Source of the DNA: Janthinobacterium violaceinigrum
GTDB taxonomy: Bacteria; Pseudomonadota; Gammaproteobacteria; Burkholderiales; Burkholderiaceae_D
Assembly (NCBI RefSeq): GCF_009208555.1
Contig: NZ_WFLI01000014.1
Location: forward strand, 1-64,000
Length of the DNA stretch: 64,000 bases
Direction of reading: 5' to 3'
Positions 24,134 through 32,403 of this stretch are shown piece by piece (the stretch's first letter is position 1; the number at the start of each line of letters is the position of its first letter). The notes under the pieces are model-generated. The model was not told the DNA's origin, ran no database searches, and saw nothing but the letters and a program-made list of their open reading frames with translations. A program made the translations under genes and the position numbers.

Positions 24134-25546
24134 ATGATGTTCAAGCAAAACAGGGCGCAGCCCTTCCTCGTGGGCGAGGACGGCTTGCCGCCCGGCGCCC
24201 GTTTATGGGCCATGCTGGCGCTGGCCATCGGCGTGGGCATGGCCTCGCTCGATACGGCGATTGCCAACACGGCCTTGCCGGCCATCGCCAGCGAGCTGCA
24301 TACGACGCCGGCCGCTTCCGTCTGGATCGTGAATGTGTACCAGCTGGCCATGGTGGCGACCCTGCTGCCGTTTTCCGCGCTGGGGGAAATCACGGGCTAC
24401 CGGCGCGTGTTTATCTCGGGTATGTTCCTCTTTACCCTGGCTTCGCTCGCCTGTGCGCTGGCCTGGTCCTTGCCGTCCTTGGTGGTGGCAAGGCTCTTTC
24501 AAGGCGTGGGTGCGAGCGCCATGATGAGCGTCAATACGGCGCTGCTGCGCGCGTTGTACCCCAAACACTTGCTGGGACGCGCGTTCGGCAACAATGCGCT
24601 GGTGGTGGCCGTCGCGTTTGCCATCGGGCCCACGGCCGCCTCCCTGATCCTGGCGACGGCGTCGTGGCCGTGGCTGTTCGCCATCAATGTGCCGCTGGGC
24701 TTGCTCGGCCTCTTCCTGGCCAGCCGCATGCTGCCGGCGACGAAACTGTCCGGCCACACCCTCGATGCGCGCACGGCGCTGTACAACGTGGGCGCCTTCG
24801 GCCTGCTGATTTTGTTGTTCGGCGACGCCGCCCATCACGCGTCGATGTCCACCTTGCTGCCGGAACTGGTGGCCGTGGTGGTGTTCTTTGTCCTGCTGCT
24901 GCGCCGCCAGGCGGGCCACGCGGCGCCCATGCTGCCCATCGACCTGTTCCGCCGTCCCCTGTTCCTGCTGTCGTCGCTGACGGCCATCTGCACGTTTGCC
25001 GCGCAGGGCCTGGCCTTCGTCTCGCTGCCGTTTTATTTTGAAGTGACACTGGGCCGTTCGCCCGTGGAGACGGGATTCTTGATGACGCCGTGGGCCGTGC
25101 TGGTGGCCGTGATGGCGCCCGTGGCCGGACGCCTGAGTGACCGTTATTCTCCCGGTGTGCTGGGCGGCATCGGCCTGGCGGCGCTGGCCGGCGGCTTGCT
25201 GACCCTGGTCTGGATACCGGCCCACCCCAGCGCTTTCGATATCGGCTGGCGCATGGCCCTGTGCGGCATCGGTTTCGGCTTTTTCCAGGCGCCCAATCTG
25301 AAAGCCATCATGGGCAGCGCGCCGCCCGAGCGGGCAGGCGGGGCCAGCGGCGTGGTGGCCACGTCGCGCCTGATCGGGCAAGCCACGGGCGCGGCGCTGG
25401 TCGCCTATTGCTTCACGGTTTCCGCCAGCCGGGGCACGACGTATGCGCTGTGCCTGGCGGCCGGGTTTGCCGCCGTGGCCAGCATCGCCAGCTTTTCGCG
25501 CCTGGTGGTGGCGCAGCCGGCGTGGCTGTCGGGCAAGCGCGACTGA
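24134..25546 (+). CDS. MFS transporter, DHA2 (14-helix) drug exporter type
   Basis: A 470-residue major facilitator protein with about 14 hydrophobic segments. Motif C-like and motif A-like features include VGMASLDTAIANTALPAIA, WIVNVYQLAMVATLLPFSALG, YRRVFISGMFLF and VVARLFQGVGASAMM. It resembles SmvA/EmrB-class proton-coupled exporters, which usually extrude cationic dyes or drugs; the substrate here is unknown. The ATG ATG start at 24134 has no strong ribosome-binding site. It converges on the acyl-CoA synthetase gene with 10 bp between stop codons. Confidence 0.88.
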   Translation: MMFKQNRAQPFLVGEDGLPPGARLWAMLALAIGVGMASLDTAIANTALPAIASELHTTPAASVWIVNVYQLAMVATLLPFSALGEITGYRRVFISGMFLFTLASLACALAWSLPSLVVARLFQGVGASAMMSVNTALLRALYPKHLLGRAFGNNALVVAVAFAIGPTAASLILATASWPWLFAINVPLGLLGLFLASRMLPATKLSGHTLDARTALYNVGAFGLLILLFGDAAHHASMSTLLPELVAVVVFFVLLLRRQAGHAAPMLPIDLFRRPLFLLSSLTAICTFAAQGLAFVSLPFYFEVTLGRSPVETGFLMTPWAVLVAVMAPVAGRLSDRYSPGVLGGIGLAALAGGLLTLVWIPAHPSAFDIGWRMALCGIGFGFFQAPNLKAIMGSAPPERAGGASGVVATSRLIGQATGAALVAYCFTVSASRGTTYALCLAAGFAAVASIASFSRLVVAQPAWLSGKRD

Positions 25547-25556
25547 CTGGCAGGGA

Positions 25557-27191
25557 TCAGACGTCGATGGCCTTGTCCGACTGCATGCGCTTGCGCAGTT
25601 CGAACTTCTGGATCTTGCCCGTCGACGTGCGGGGCAGGGGGCCGAAGTAGATCGCTTTCGGCACCTTGAAGCCCGCCAGATTGTTCTTGCAAAAGGCGAT
25701 CAATTCCGCTTCCGTCACGGTGCCGCCCTCGCGCAGTTCGACGAACGCGCACGGCGTCTCGCCCCATTTCTCGTCCGGCTGGGCAATGACGGCGGCGGCC
25801 AGCACTTGCGGGTGGTGGTACAGCGCATCTTCCACTTCCACGCTGGAAATGTTTTCGCCGCCCGAGATAATGATGTCCTTGCTGCGGTCCTTCAGTTTGA
25901 TATAGCCGTCCGGATACATCACACCGAGGTCGCCCGTGTGGAACCAGCCGCCCGCAAACGCTTCCTGCGTCGCCTTTTCATTCTTTAGGTAACCCTTCAT
26001 GCAGATGTTGCCACGGAACATGATCTCGCCGATCTGTTCGCCGTCGGCCGCCACGGGCTGCATGGTTTCCGGGTCCAGCACGGCCACGGCGCTTTGCAGG
26101 TGGTAGCGCACGCCCTGGCGCGACTTCAAGACGGCCCGTTCTTCCTGCGACAGGGCCGCCCATTCATCCTGCTCGGCGCAGATGGCGGCCGGGCCGTACA
26201 CTTCCGTCAAGCCATACGAGTGGATCAAGTCAAAGCCCATCGCTTCGATCTTCGCCACCATGGCCGCCGGCGGCGGCGCACCGGCCACCATGCCGCGCAC
26301 GGTCCAGTTGATTCCTTCGCGCCAGCTGGCGGGCGCGTTGGCCAGGGCCGCGTGCACGATGGGCGCCGCGCAATAGTGGGTGATGCGCAATTCGCGCATC
26401 AGGTCGAACACGAGTTTCGGCTCGAATTTGCGCAGGCATACGTTCACGCCCGCGCGGGCGGCCACCGTCCACGGGAAGCACCAGCCGTTGCAGTGGAACA
26501 TGGGCAAGGTCCACAGGTAGACGGCATGCTTGGGCATGTCCCATTCCAGGATGTTCGACAGGGCGTTCAGGGCCGCGCCCCGGTGGTGGTAGACCACGCC
26601 TTTCGGGTCGCCCGTGGTGCCGGACGTGTAGTTGAGGGCGATGGCGTCCCATTCATCGGCGGGCGGCTGCCAGTCGTATTCGGGGTCGCCGCTGGCCAGC
26701 AAGGCTTCATAGTCGAGGTCGGAAAAAGCGTCCACTTCGGGGCCCAGCACGTCATTGACCTGGATCACGCGCAAGCCGGGAATCTGCGCCGCCATCTGGC
26801 GCGCCAGCTCGGCAAACTCGGTATCGGCCAGCAAGACTTTCGCCTGGCCATGGCGCAGCATGAAGGTCAGCGAAGCCAGGTCGAGGCGGATGTTCAGGGC
26901 ATTGAGGACGGCGCCCGCCATGGGCACGCCAAAGCTCGCTTCCACCATGGCAGGCGTGTTCGGCAGCATCACGGCCACCGTGTCGCCCGTGCCCACGCCC
27001 AGCTTGACGAGGCCGGATGCCAGGCGGCGCGTGCGCGCATACGTTTCGCGCCACGTTTGGCGCACGCTGCCATGTGCAATTGCCAGGCGATTGCCATATA
27101 CTGCGGCTGCCCTGGCGATATAGTCGAGCGGGGTGAGGGCGGCGTAGTTGGCGCTGTTTTTGCCGAGGCCGGTGTTGAAATCAGGTGTCAT
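25557..27191 (-). CDS. Acyl-CoA synthetase (AMP-forming)
   Basis: A 544-residue ANL-superfamily ligase that activates a carboxylic acid to its acyl-CoA using ATP. Signature motifs are present: P-loop YTSGTTGDPKGV, SYGLTEVYGPA, TGDLGVMYPDGYIKLKDRSKD, ISGGENISSVEVEDALYHHP and the C-terminal TGKIQKFELR with the adenylation lysine. The pattern is closest to medium- and short-chain fatty acyl or methylmercaptopropionate ligases; the exact substrate is uncertain. AGGAG precedes the ATG at 27191. A Crp/Fnr-type regulator is divergently transcribed 127 bp away and is a likely controller. Confidence 0.92.
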   Translation of the reverse strand: MTPDFNTGLGKNSANYAALTPLDYIARAAAVYGNRLAIAHGSVRQTWRETYARTRRLASGLVKLGVGTGDTVAVMLPNTPAMVEASFGVPMAGAVLNALNIRLDLASLTFMLRHGQAKVLLADTEFAELARQMAAQIPGLRVIQVNDVLGPEVDAFSDLDYEALLASGDPEYDWQPPADEWDAIALNYTSGTTGDPKGVVYHHRGAALNALSNILEWDMPKHAVYLWTLPMFHCNGWCFPWTVAARAGVNVCLRKFEPKLVFDLMRELRITHYCAAPIVHAALANAPASWREGINWTVRGMVAGAPPPAAMVAKIEAMGFDLIHSYGLTEVYGPAAICAEQDEWAALSQEERAVLKSRQGVRYHLQSAVAVLDPETMQPVAADGEQIGEIMFRGNICMKGYLKNEKATQEAFAGGWFHTGDLGVMYPDGYIKLKDRSKDIIISGGENISSVEVEDALYHHPQVLAAAVIAQPDEKWGETPCAFVELREGGTVTEAELIAFCKNNLAGFKVPKAIYFGPLPRTSTGKIQKFELRKRMQSDKAIDV

Positions 27192-27318
27192 GTTTGTCTC
27201 CTGGTAAATAATCCTAGTACTGCAATTCTGCAGCTCCCTGTTTCGGGATTGATAGGGGCCAGCATAGCACCGGCGCTTGAAAATCACTGTCATCTTAGTG
27301 ACAGGTTTGAAGGATGGA

Positions 27319-28020
27319 ATGGATAGCAACGATAGTGTAGACCGTGTGGTGCCCGAACTCGACAGCCACGACTGGTTCGCGGCCCTCGATGTCCGGCATC
27401 AGGCTCTGTTGCGTGCCGACAGCACGGTTCGGCATTACGAGGCGGGCGCCTTCATCACGCGACGCGGCGAACCGTCGGCGCACTGGATAGGCGTGCACAC
27501 GGGCTTGATCAAGCTGGCCGTCTACAACGCCGATGGGCGCGGCGCCACCTTTTCCGGCGTGCCGGCGGGCGGCTGGTGCGGCGAGGGCAGCGTGCTCAAG
27601 CGTGAACTGCGCCGCTACGACGTGGTGGCCGTGCGCGCATCGACCATCATCCTCGTGCCCGTGGACCTGTTTCATCTGCTGCTGGCCGAAAGCCTGTCCT
27701 TCAATGCCTTCGTGATCCGCCAGCTGAACGAACGCATGGGGCAATTCATCGCCACCATCCAGAACCAGCGCCTGCTGGCCGTCGATGCGCAAGTGGCGCA
27801 AGCGATCGCGCAACTGTTCCACCCCATGTTATATCCACGCACGTCCAGCGTGCTTGAGCTGTCGCAGGAAGAAATCGGCTTGCTGACCGGCATTTCCCGC
27901 CAGCGGGTGAACCAGGCGCTGGGCCATCTGGCCGAACTCAAGCTGATCAGTATTGCCTACCAGGCCATCCGCGTCGTCGACCTCGACGGCTTGCGCCGCT
28001 ACGGCGTGGCGTCGCTGTGA
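27319..28020 (+). CDS. Crp/Fnr-family transcriptional regulator
   Basis: A 233-residue regulator with a cyclic-nucleotide-binding-like beta-roll (GAFITRRGEPSAHWIGVHTG, GGWCGEGSVLKRE) and a C-terminal winged helix with recognition helix in LSQEEIGLLTGISRQRVNQALGHL. No Fnr-type N-terminal cysteine cluster is seen, so it does not look like an oxygen-sensing Fe-S member. GAAGGA precedes the ATG at 27319; a TTG at 27277 would add 14 residues. It is divergent from the acyl-CoA synthetase and probably regulates it in response to a small ligand that cannot be named from sequence. Confidence 0.88.
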   Translation: MDSNDSVDRVVPELDSHDWFAALDVRHQALLRADSTVRHYEAGAFITRRGEPSAHWIGVHTGLIKLAVYNADGRGATFSGVPAGGWCGEGSVLKRELRRYDVVAVRASTIILVPVDLFHLLLAESLSFNAFVIRQLNERMGQFIATIQNQRLLAVDAQVAQAIAQLFHPMLYPRTSSVLELSQEEIGLLTGISRQRVNQALGHLAELKLISIAYQAIRVVDLDGLRRYGVASL

Positions 28021-28082
28021 TGACAGACGGCGTGCGCGATGTGTGGCATGCTGGCGCCTCGTTCACCACATTGACCTGACGC

Positions 28083-28706
28083 ATGGCCCTCGTTTCCGAT
28101 CATCCCTTGCACCTGCTGGGCTTGCGCTTTCCGCTGCGGCTGCGCGTCACCGTGCGCCAGGGTTTTGTCACCTTGCATAATGAAATCGCCACCAAGAAGC
28201 TGGCCAGCGGCGACAGCTTCGTCGTGCCCGCCTTCCTGCGCTTTGCCTGCGACGTGATGCCGGGGCGGGGCAAGCCGGCCGTGTTCACCCTGGCGCTGGA
28301 AAACGACGAGGCGCAGGGCAGCCACGGCGGCGGCAAGCGCTGGAGCCAGGCGCTGGCGCAGCACATCTTCGATACGCCGCAAGGCAAGTGGACGGCGGCG
28401 CGCCTGGCGGCCTTGTGGCAAGTGACGCCGCACAAGGCCAGGGCGCGCCTGTTTGCCGAGGGCGAGGCCTTGCTCAGCCTGGTGCGCGAGCAGCGCCTGG
28501 CGCACGCGCTGCACACGGCGGCGCAAGGGAGCGCCGACGGCGAAGACGGCGGGCGCGACCTGGCGCAAGTGGCGGCCGGTTCCGGCTTTGCCTCGATCCC
28601 CGCGTTTTGCGACGCTTGCGTGGACGTGGCCGGCGTGCGCCCCAGCCTGTTCCTGCGGGGCCAGGCGGACGCGCCCGCGCAACGCGATAGCCATACTCCG
28701 CTATAA
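28083..28706 (+). CDS. AraC-like helix-turn-helix protein (degenerate)
   Basis: A 207-residue protein. The N-terminal half reads like a small cupin-type sensor (FVTLHNEIATKKLASGDSFVVPAF). The C-terminal half has two helical blocks like the AraC DNA-binding domain: WTAARLAALWQVTPHKARARLF and DLAQVAAGSGFASIPAFCDACVDVAGVRPSLFL, the latter fitting the GF-F-G-P pattern. It is shorter than most AraC proteins (about 290 residues). It lies 62 bp after the Crp/Fnr gene and 8 bp before the DUF2946 gene, so it may co-transcribe with the copper-linked genes that follow. Confidence 0.7.
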   Translation: MALVSDHPLHLLGLRFPLRLRVTVRQGFVTLHNEIATKKLASGDSFVVPAFLRFACDVMPGRGKPAVFTLALENDEAQGSHGGGKRWSQALAQHIFDTPQGKWTAARLAALWQVTPHKARARLFAEGEALLSLVREQRLAHALHTAAQGSADGEDGGRDLAQVAAGSGFASIPAFCDACVDVAGVRPSLFLRGQADAPAQRDSHTPL

Positions 28707-28714
28707 TCAGCGGC

Positions 28715-29110
28715 ATGGGACCTTTCTTCAAGCGCAAACAGTGGCATATGTGGTTCGCCTGCCTGGCGATACTGCTCAATGCGCTGTCGCCGTCCCTGTC
28801 GTATGCGTTTGCCTCGCTGCACGCGAATGCGAACAATGCCGCCGTCGAGATCTGCTCGGCCAGCGGCGCCGTCTACACGCAAGCGGACCTGGCGCCGGCC
28901 GTCAAGTCCACCACCGATTCCGTGCTGCACCACATCGAGCATTGCCCGTTCTGCATGAGCCATGCGGGCAGCGTGGGCTTGCCGCCATCGTCATCGCCGC
29001 CGCTGGCCGTCATCGGCGGCCACGACCACTATCCCCCCCTGTTTTACCAGGCGCCGCAAGCACCGTTCGCGTGGCTGGGCGCCAGCCCGCGCGGCCCGCC
29101 GCCGGCCTGA
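28715..29110 (+). CDS. DUF2946 protein, copper-associated
   Basis: A 131-residue protein with an N-terminal hydrophobic segment (MWFACLAILLNALSPSLSYAF) and the family motif HIEHCPFCMSHAG near the middle. DUF2946 members are found next to copper and TonB genes and the Cys/His motif suggests metal binding, but their function is not established. The C-terminal GGHDHYPPLFYQAP block is also typical. The SCO and PCuAC genes just downstream support a copper role. Confidence 0.85.
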   Translation: MGPFFKRKQWHMWFACLAILLNALSPSLSYAFASLHANANNAAVEICSASGAVYTQADLAPAVKSTTDSVLHHIEHCPFCMSHAGSVGLPPSSSPPLAVIGGHDHYPPLFYQAPQAPFAWLGASPRGPPPA

Positions 29111-29193
29111 GCCTGCGGGCACCGCTGTTCCACCTGCCGCCTTGCGGCAGAGCATCCAACTGTATCCACTACGCCCATTGGGCCGGAAATACC

Positions 29194-29790
29194 ATGAAAC
29201 GTCGTTTATTCCTTCTCGCCGGTACGGCGGGATTGCTGACGCTTGCCGCTTGCGAGCCAGCACCGAAACCCCATTACAACGGCCTCGACCTGACGGGCGG
29301 CGATTACAAGCCCGATTTCAGTTTGAGCGGTCCCGACGGCAAGGTGTACACCCTGGCCGACTTCAAGGGTAAGTATGTGATGGTCTTCTTTGGCTTCACG
29401 CAATGCCCGGACGTGTGCCCGACCGCCCTGTCGCGCGCGCTGGAAATCCGCCAGAAGCTGGGCGCCGATGGCGACAAGCTGCAAGTAATCTTCATCAGCA
29501 TTGACCCCGAGCGCGATACGCCCGAGTTGCTGGGCGAGTACATGCGCGCCTTCGACCCCAGTTTCCTGGGCTTGCGCACGGACCCGAAGAATACGGCGCA
29601 GACGGCCTTCAACTACAAGGTCTTCTACCGCCGCGTGCCCAGCGGCAGTTCGTACACGATGGACCACACGGCCATCAGCTATGTGCTCGATACCGAGGGG
29701 CGCATGCGCCTGGGCCTGAAACACCAGTTGACGGGCGACGAGTGCGTGCAGGACATCAAGACCCTGATGAAATCGAAATACACCTTGTAA
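29194..29790 (+). CDS. SCO1/SenC-family copper chaperone lipoprotein
   Basis: A 198-residue thioredoxin-fold protein that delivers copper to, or reduces the CuA site of, cytochrome c oxidase. The signal peptide has a lipobox LTLAAC with C20 as the lipid-modified residue. The copper-binding CPDVCP motif (C71, C75) and distal H158 (MDHT) are intact. The ATG at 29194 has only a weak ribosome-binding site. It lies 20 bp before the PCuAC gene; the two form a periplasmic copper delivery pair. Confidence 0.95.
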   Translation: MKRRLFLLAGTAGLLTLAACEPAPKPHYNGLDLTGGDYKPDFSLSGPDGKVYTLADFKGKYVMVFFGFTQCPDVCPTALSRALEIRQKLGADGDKLQVIFISIDPERDTPELLGEYMRAFDPSFLGLRTDPKNTAQTAFNYKVFYRRVPSGSSYTMDHTAISYVLDTEGRMRLGLKHQLTGDECVQDIKTLMKSKYTL

Positions 29791-29810
29791 CTCTCACGAA
29801 AGGATTGATC

Positions 29811-30281
29811 ATGACCCATTTGAAAACCCTGCTGGCCACGGCCCTGACCGTGCTGTCCTTCTCCGCCATCGCACAAAGCAGCGTGCAGATCACCGACCCG
29901 TGGGTGCGCGCCACCGTGCCCCAGCAAAAAGCCACGGGCGCCTTCATGCAGATCACGGCGCCAAAAGCCATGCGCCTGCTGGAAGTGCGCTCGCCCGTGG
30001 CCGGCGTGGCGGAAATCCATGAAATGAGCATGGCGGACAATATGATGCGCATGCGCCAGGTCAAGGAAATCGCCTTGCCAGCCGGCAAAGCCGTGGAACT
30101 GAAACCGGGCGGCTACCACGTGATGCTGCTGGACCTCAAGGCACAGGTAAAGGCAGGCGACAGGATTCCGCTGACCCTGGTCGTCGAAGGCGAGGACAAG
30201 CACCGCGAAACCATCGAAGTCAATGCCGTGGCCCGTCCGCTGGGCGCCGCCTCGGCCCCGATGCCGGCCATGAAGCATTAA
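29811..30281 (+). CDS. Periplasmic copper chaperone PCu(A)C
   Basis: A 156-residue exported protein with a signal peptide ending near SAIAQ (residue 21). The copper(I) site H-x10-M-x21-H-x-M is complete: H70, M81, H103, M105. PCuAC partners with SCO proteins to load the CuA centre of cytochrome oxidase. AAGGA precedes the ATG at 29811. A second methionine/histidine-rich tail (APMPAMKH) may also bind copper. A terminator follows. Confidence 0.95.
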   Translation: MTHLKTLLATALTVLSFSAIAQSSVQITDPWVRATVPQQKATGAFMQITAPKAMRLLEVRSPVAGVAEIHEMSMADNMMRMRQVKEIALPAGKAVELKPGGYHVMLLDLKAQVKAGDRIPLTLVVEGEDKHRETIEVNAVARPLGAASAPMPAMKH

Positions 30282-30298
30282 GCGGCCGATACGCCCAT

Positions 30299-30326
30299 GA
30301 AAAGCCCGGTTCGCCGGGCTTTTTTG
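30299..30326 (+). terminator. Intrinsic terminator after the PCuAC gene
   Basis: AAAAGCCCGG (30300-30309) pairs with the GCCGGGCTTTTTT segment around a short loop, ending in a T-run at 30320-30325. Confidence 0.9.
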
Positions 30327-30340
30327 CGTCCATCTGAAAA

Positions 30341-30387
30341 TTAAACAGCTGTTTGATATAATTCCATAAAATTAAACAGCTGTTTAA
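30341..30387 (+). promoter_or_regulatory. Double TetR-type operator over a sigma-70 promoter
   Basis: TTAAACAGCTGTTTGA (30341-30356) and the perfect palindrome TTAAACAGCTGTTTAA (30372-30387) have centres 31 bp apart, about three helical turns. A -10 box TATAAT (30357-30362) lies between them; a weak -35 candidate CTGAAA is at 30334-30339. The first site fills the promoter spacer and the second the start region, the layout expected for autorepression by the TetR gene that starts at 30402. Confidence 0.85.
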
Positions 30388-30401
30388 ACGATGGGAATGG
30401 C

Positions 30402-31076
30402 ATGACAGAAGAAAAGAGAAGTGACCAGGAAACGGAACCGGCCCGCGCGCGCATCCTGCAGGCGGCGGCGGACCTGTTTGCCGACGAAGGTTACCGGCTC
30501 GCATCCGTGCGCCGGATTTGCGAAGCGGCCCACGTCAACGTGGCGATGGTCAATTATTACTTTCATAGCAAGGAAGAGCTGCACCTGGCCGCCTTCGACC
30601 ATGCGCGCGCGCTGGCGCGGGCCTCGGCCGCCGACGTGGCCGCCGCCAGTGCGCGGGCGCAGCTGCCGCCCGTGGAGCAGTTGCGCCTGGCCATCGAGGC
30701 GCTCGTGTCCGACATGCTGCGCTCGGGCCCCGCGTCGCTGTTCAGCCGCCTGGTGGCGCGTGAATTGATCGAACCGACGGCTGCCATTCACAAGCTGGCC
30801 GAACGCAATGTGCGCCCGCAGCATGCCTTGTTCACGGGCTTGATCCGTGACGTGGTGGGGCCGGCCATGCCGGCGGACGTGGTGCAGAAATGCGTGTTCA
30901 GCGTGATCGGCCAGGCCGTGTTCTATGCCCGTTCGCGCATCGTGCATGAACTGGTGGCACCGGAAATCACGTATGACGAGGCCGGTATCGCCAGCATTGC
31001 GTGCCATGTATCCCAATTCTCGCTGGCGGCCCTCGATGGCTTGCGCCGCCAGCATGCCGCGCAGGCGGGCGCATGA
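30402..31076 (+). CDS. TetR/CerR-family transcriptional repressor
   Basis: A 224-residue repressor. The N-terminal helix-turn-helix is clear (ARILQAAADLFADEGYRLASVRRICEAAHVNVAMVNYYFHSKEEL), and the C-terminal part fits the CerR-type ligand domain (SFSRLVARELIEPT-like block LFSRLVARELIEPTAAIH, VFSVIGQAVFYARSR). It overlaps the following MFS gene in an ATGA junction, so both are translated together. It most likely binds the two palindromes in front of it and is released by a substrate of the exporter. Confidence 0.92.
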   Translation: MTEEKRSDQETEPARARILQAAADLFADEGYRLASVRRICEAAHVNVAMVNYYFHSKEELHLAAFDHARALARASAADVAAASARAQLPPVEQLRLAIEALVSDMLRSGPASLFSRLVARELIEPTAAIHKLAERNVRPQHALFTGLIRDVVGPAMPADVVQKCVFSVIGQAVFYARSRIVHELVAPEITYDEAGIASIACHVSQFSLAALDGLRRQHAAQAGA

Positions 31077-32281
31077 AGGCGCGCAACCTGACCCTGGTGC
31101 TGGCGGGGCTGGCCATGCTGGGCCCGTTCGCCACGGATACCTTCCTGCCGTCGTTTCCCGCGATCGGCACGCATTTCGACGTCAGCAGCGTGCTGGTGCA
31201 GCAGACCCTGAGCGTCTACTTGGCCGCCTATGCCTTCATGACCTTGTTCTACGGCACCTTGTCCGACTCGTTCGGCCGCCGTCCCGTGATCCTGGCCTCG
31301 TTGCTGATCTTTGCCGCCGGCTCCATCGGCGCCGCGTTTGCCCCCAGCTTTGGCTGGCTGCTGTTCTTCCGCGGCATGCAGGGCGCGTCGGCAGGGGCGG
31401 GCCGGGTGATCGGACAAGCCATCGTGCGCGACAGCCTGTCGGGCGCGGCCGCGCAAAAGATGCTGGCCAATATCATGATGGTGTTCGGCATCGCGCCTGC
31501 CATCGCCCCCATCATCGGCGGCTGGCTGCACGTGGCGTATGGCTGGCAATCGACGTTCGTGTTCACGTTTTCCGTCACCGTGCTGCTGTTGCTCGCCAGC
31601 CTGAAAGGCTTGCCGGAAAGTTTATCCGTTGAGCAACGCCAGCCTTTTCACCCCAGCAACATCGCGCGCAATTACTGGCTGGCGCTGCGCCACCGGGCTT
31701 TCCTGCTGCGTTCGCTGGCCGTGGCTTTTGCCTTTGGCGGTTTTGCCCTGTACATCGCCTCGGCCCCGCATTTCATCCTGGAGCTGCTGCGCCTGCCGGA
31801 AACGGCGTTCGGCTGGATGTTCGTCCCCATGGTGGCCGGCCTGGTGGGCGGCTCGGCCCTGTCGGGCAGGCTCGCGCATGCGGTGAAAAGCACCGTGCTG
31901 GTGCGCTGGGGCTTGCTGGCCATGGCGGCCACGGGTGCGCTCAACATGGCGTATAACCACTGGTTCGCGGCCAGCATCCCGTTTGCCGTCGTGCCCGTGA
32001 TGCTGTACGCGTTCGGCATGTCGCTGGCCTTGCCGGGCATGACCATGTCCACCCTGGACATTTTCCCGCAGATGCGGGGCCTGGCGGCATCGTTGCAAAA
32101 CTTCGTGCAAATGCTGGTGTTCGCGCTGGTGTCCGGTTTTGTCGCACCGCTGCTGTTCGACAGCGCGTTCAAGCTGGCGCTGGGACAGGCCTCGGCCGTG
32201 GTGCTGGCCGCCATATTCTGGTGGCTGGGCACGCGCGAGAGGGCAGGGCAGGGCGTCGCTGGACTTGCCAAAACAGCATGA
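31073..32281 (+). CDS. Bcr/CflA-family MFS drug exporter
   Basis: A 402-residue, 12-helix major facilitator protein of the Bcr/CflA group. It has the family start LVLAGLAMLGPFATDTFLPSFPAI, motif A-like LSDSFGRRPVILASL and RVIGQAIVRDSLSG. Members export drugs such as bicyclomycin and chloramphenicol or amino acids such as cysteine; the substrate here is unknown. The ATG at 31073 overlaps the TetR stop by four bases; longer starts inside the TetR gene are not credible. Confidence 0.9.
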   Translation: MKARNLTLVLAGLAMLGPFATDTFLPSFPAIGTHFDVSSVLVQQTLSVYLAAYAFMTLFYGTLSDSFGRRPVILASLLIFAAGSIGAAFAPSFGWLLFFRGMQGASAGAGRVIGQAIVRDSLSGAAAQKMLANIMMVFGIAPAIAPIIGGWLHVAYGWQSTFVFTFSVTVLLLLASLKGLPESLSVEQRQPFHPSNIARNYWLALRHRAFLLRSLAVAFAFGGFALYIASAPHFILELLRLPETAFGWMFVPMVAGLVGGSALSGRLAHAVKSTVLVRWGLLAMAATGALNMAYNHWFAASIPFAVVPVMLYAFGMSLALPGMTMSTLDIFPQMRGLAASLQNFVQMLVFALVSGFVAPLLFDSAFKLALGQASAVVLAAIFWWLGTRERAGQGVAGLAKTA

Positions 32282-32403
32282 TGGGCCCTGGAAAAGGATG
32301 GCATGCTTTCTGCTTTGTTACACTGTGACAATCAGACCCCCGCTGCGGGCAGCACAGCACGCGCGCGGGTCTAAGCAGTTTTGCAACTTTACCTTTGGCT
32401 ATC

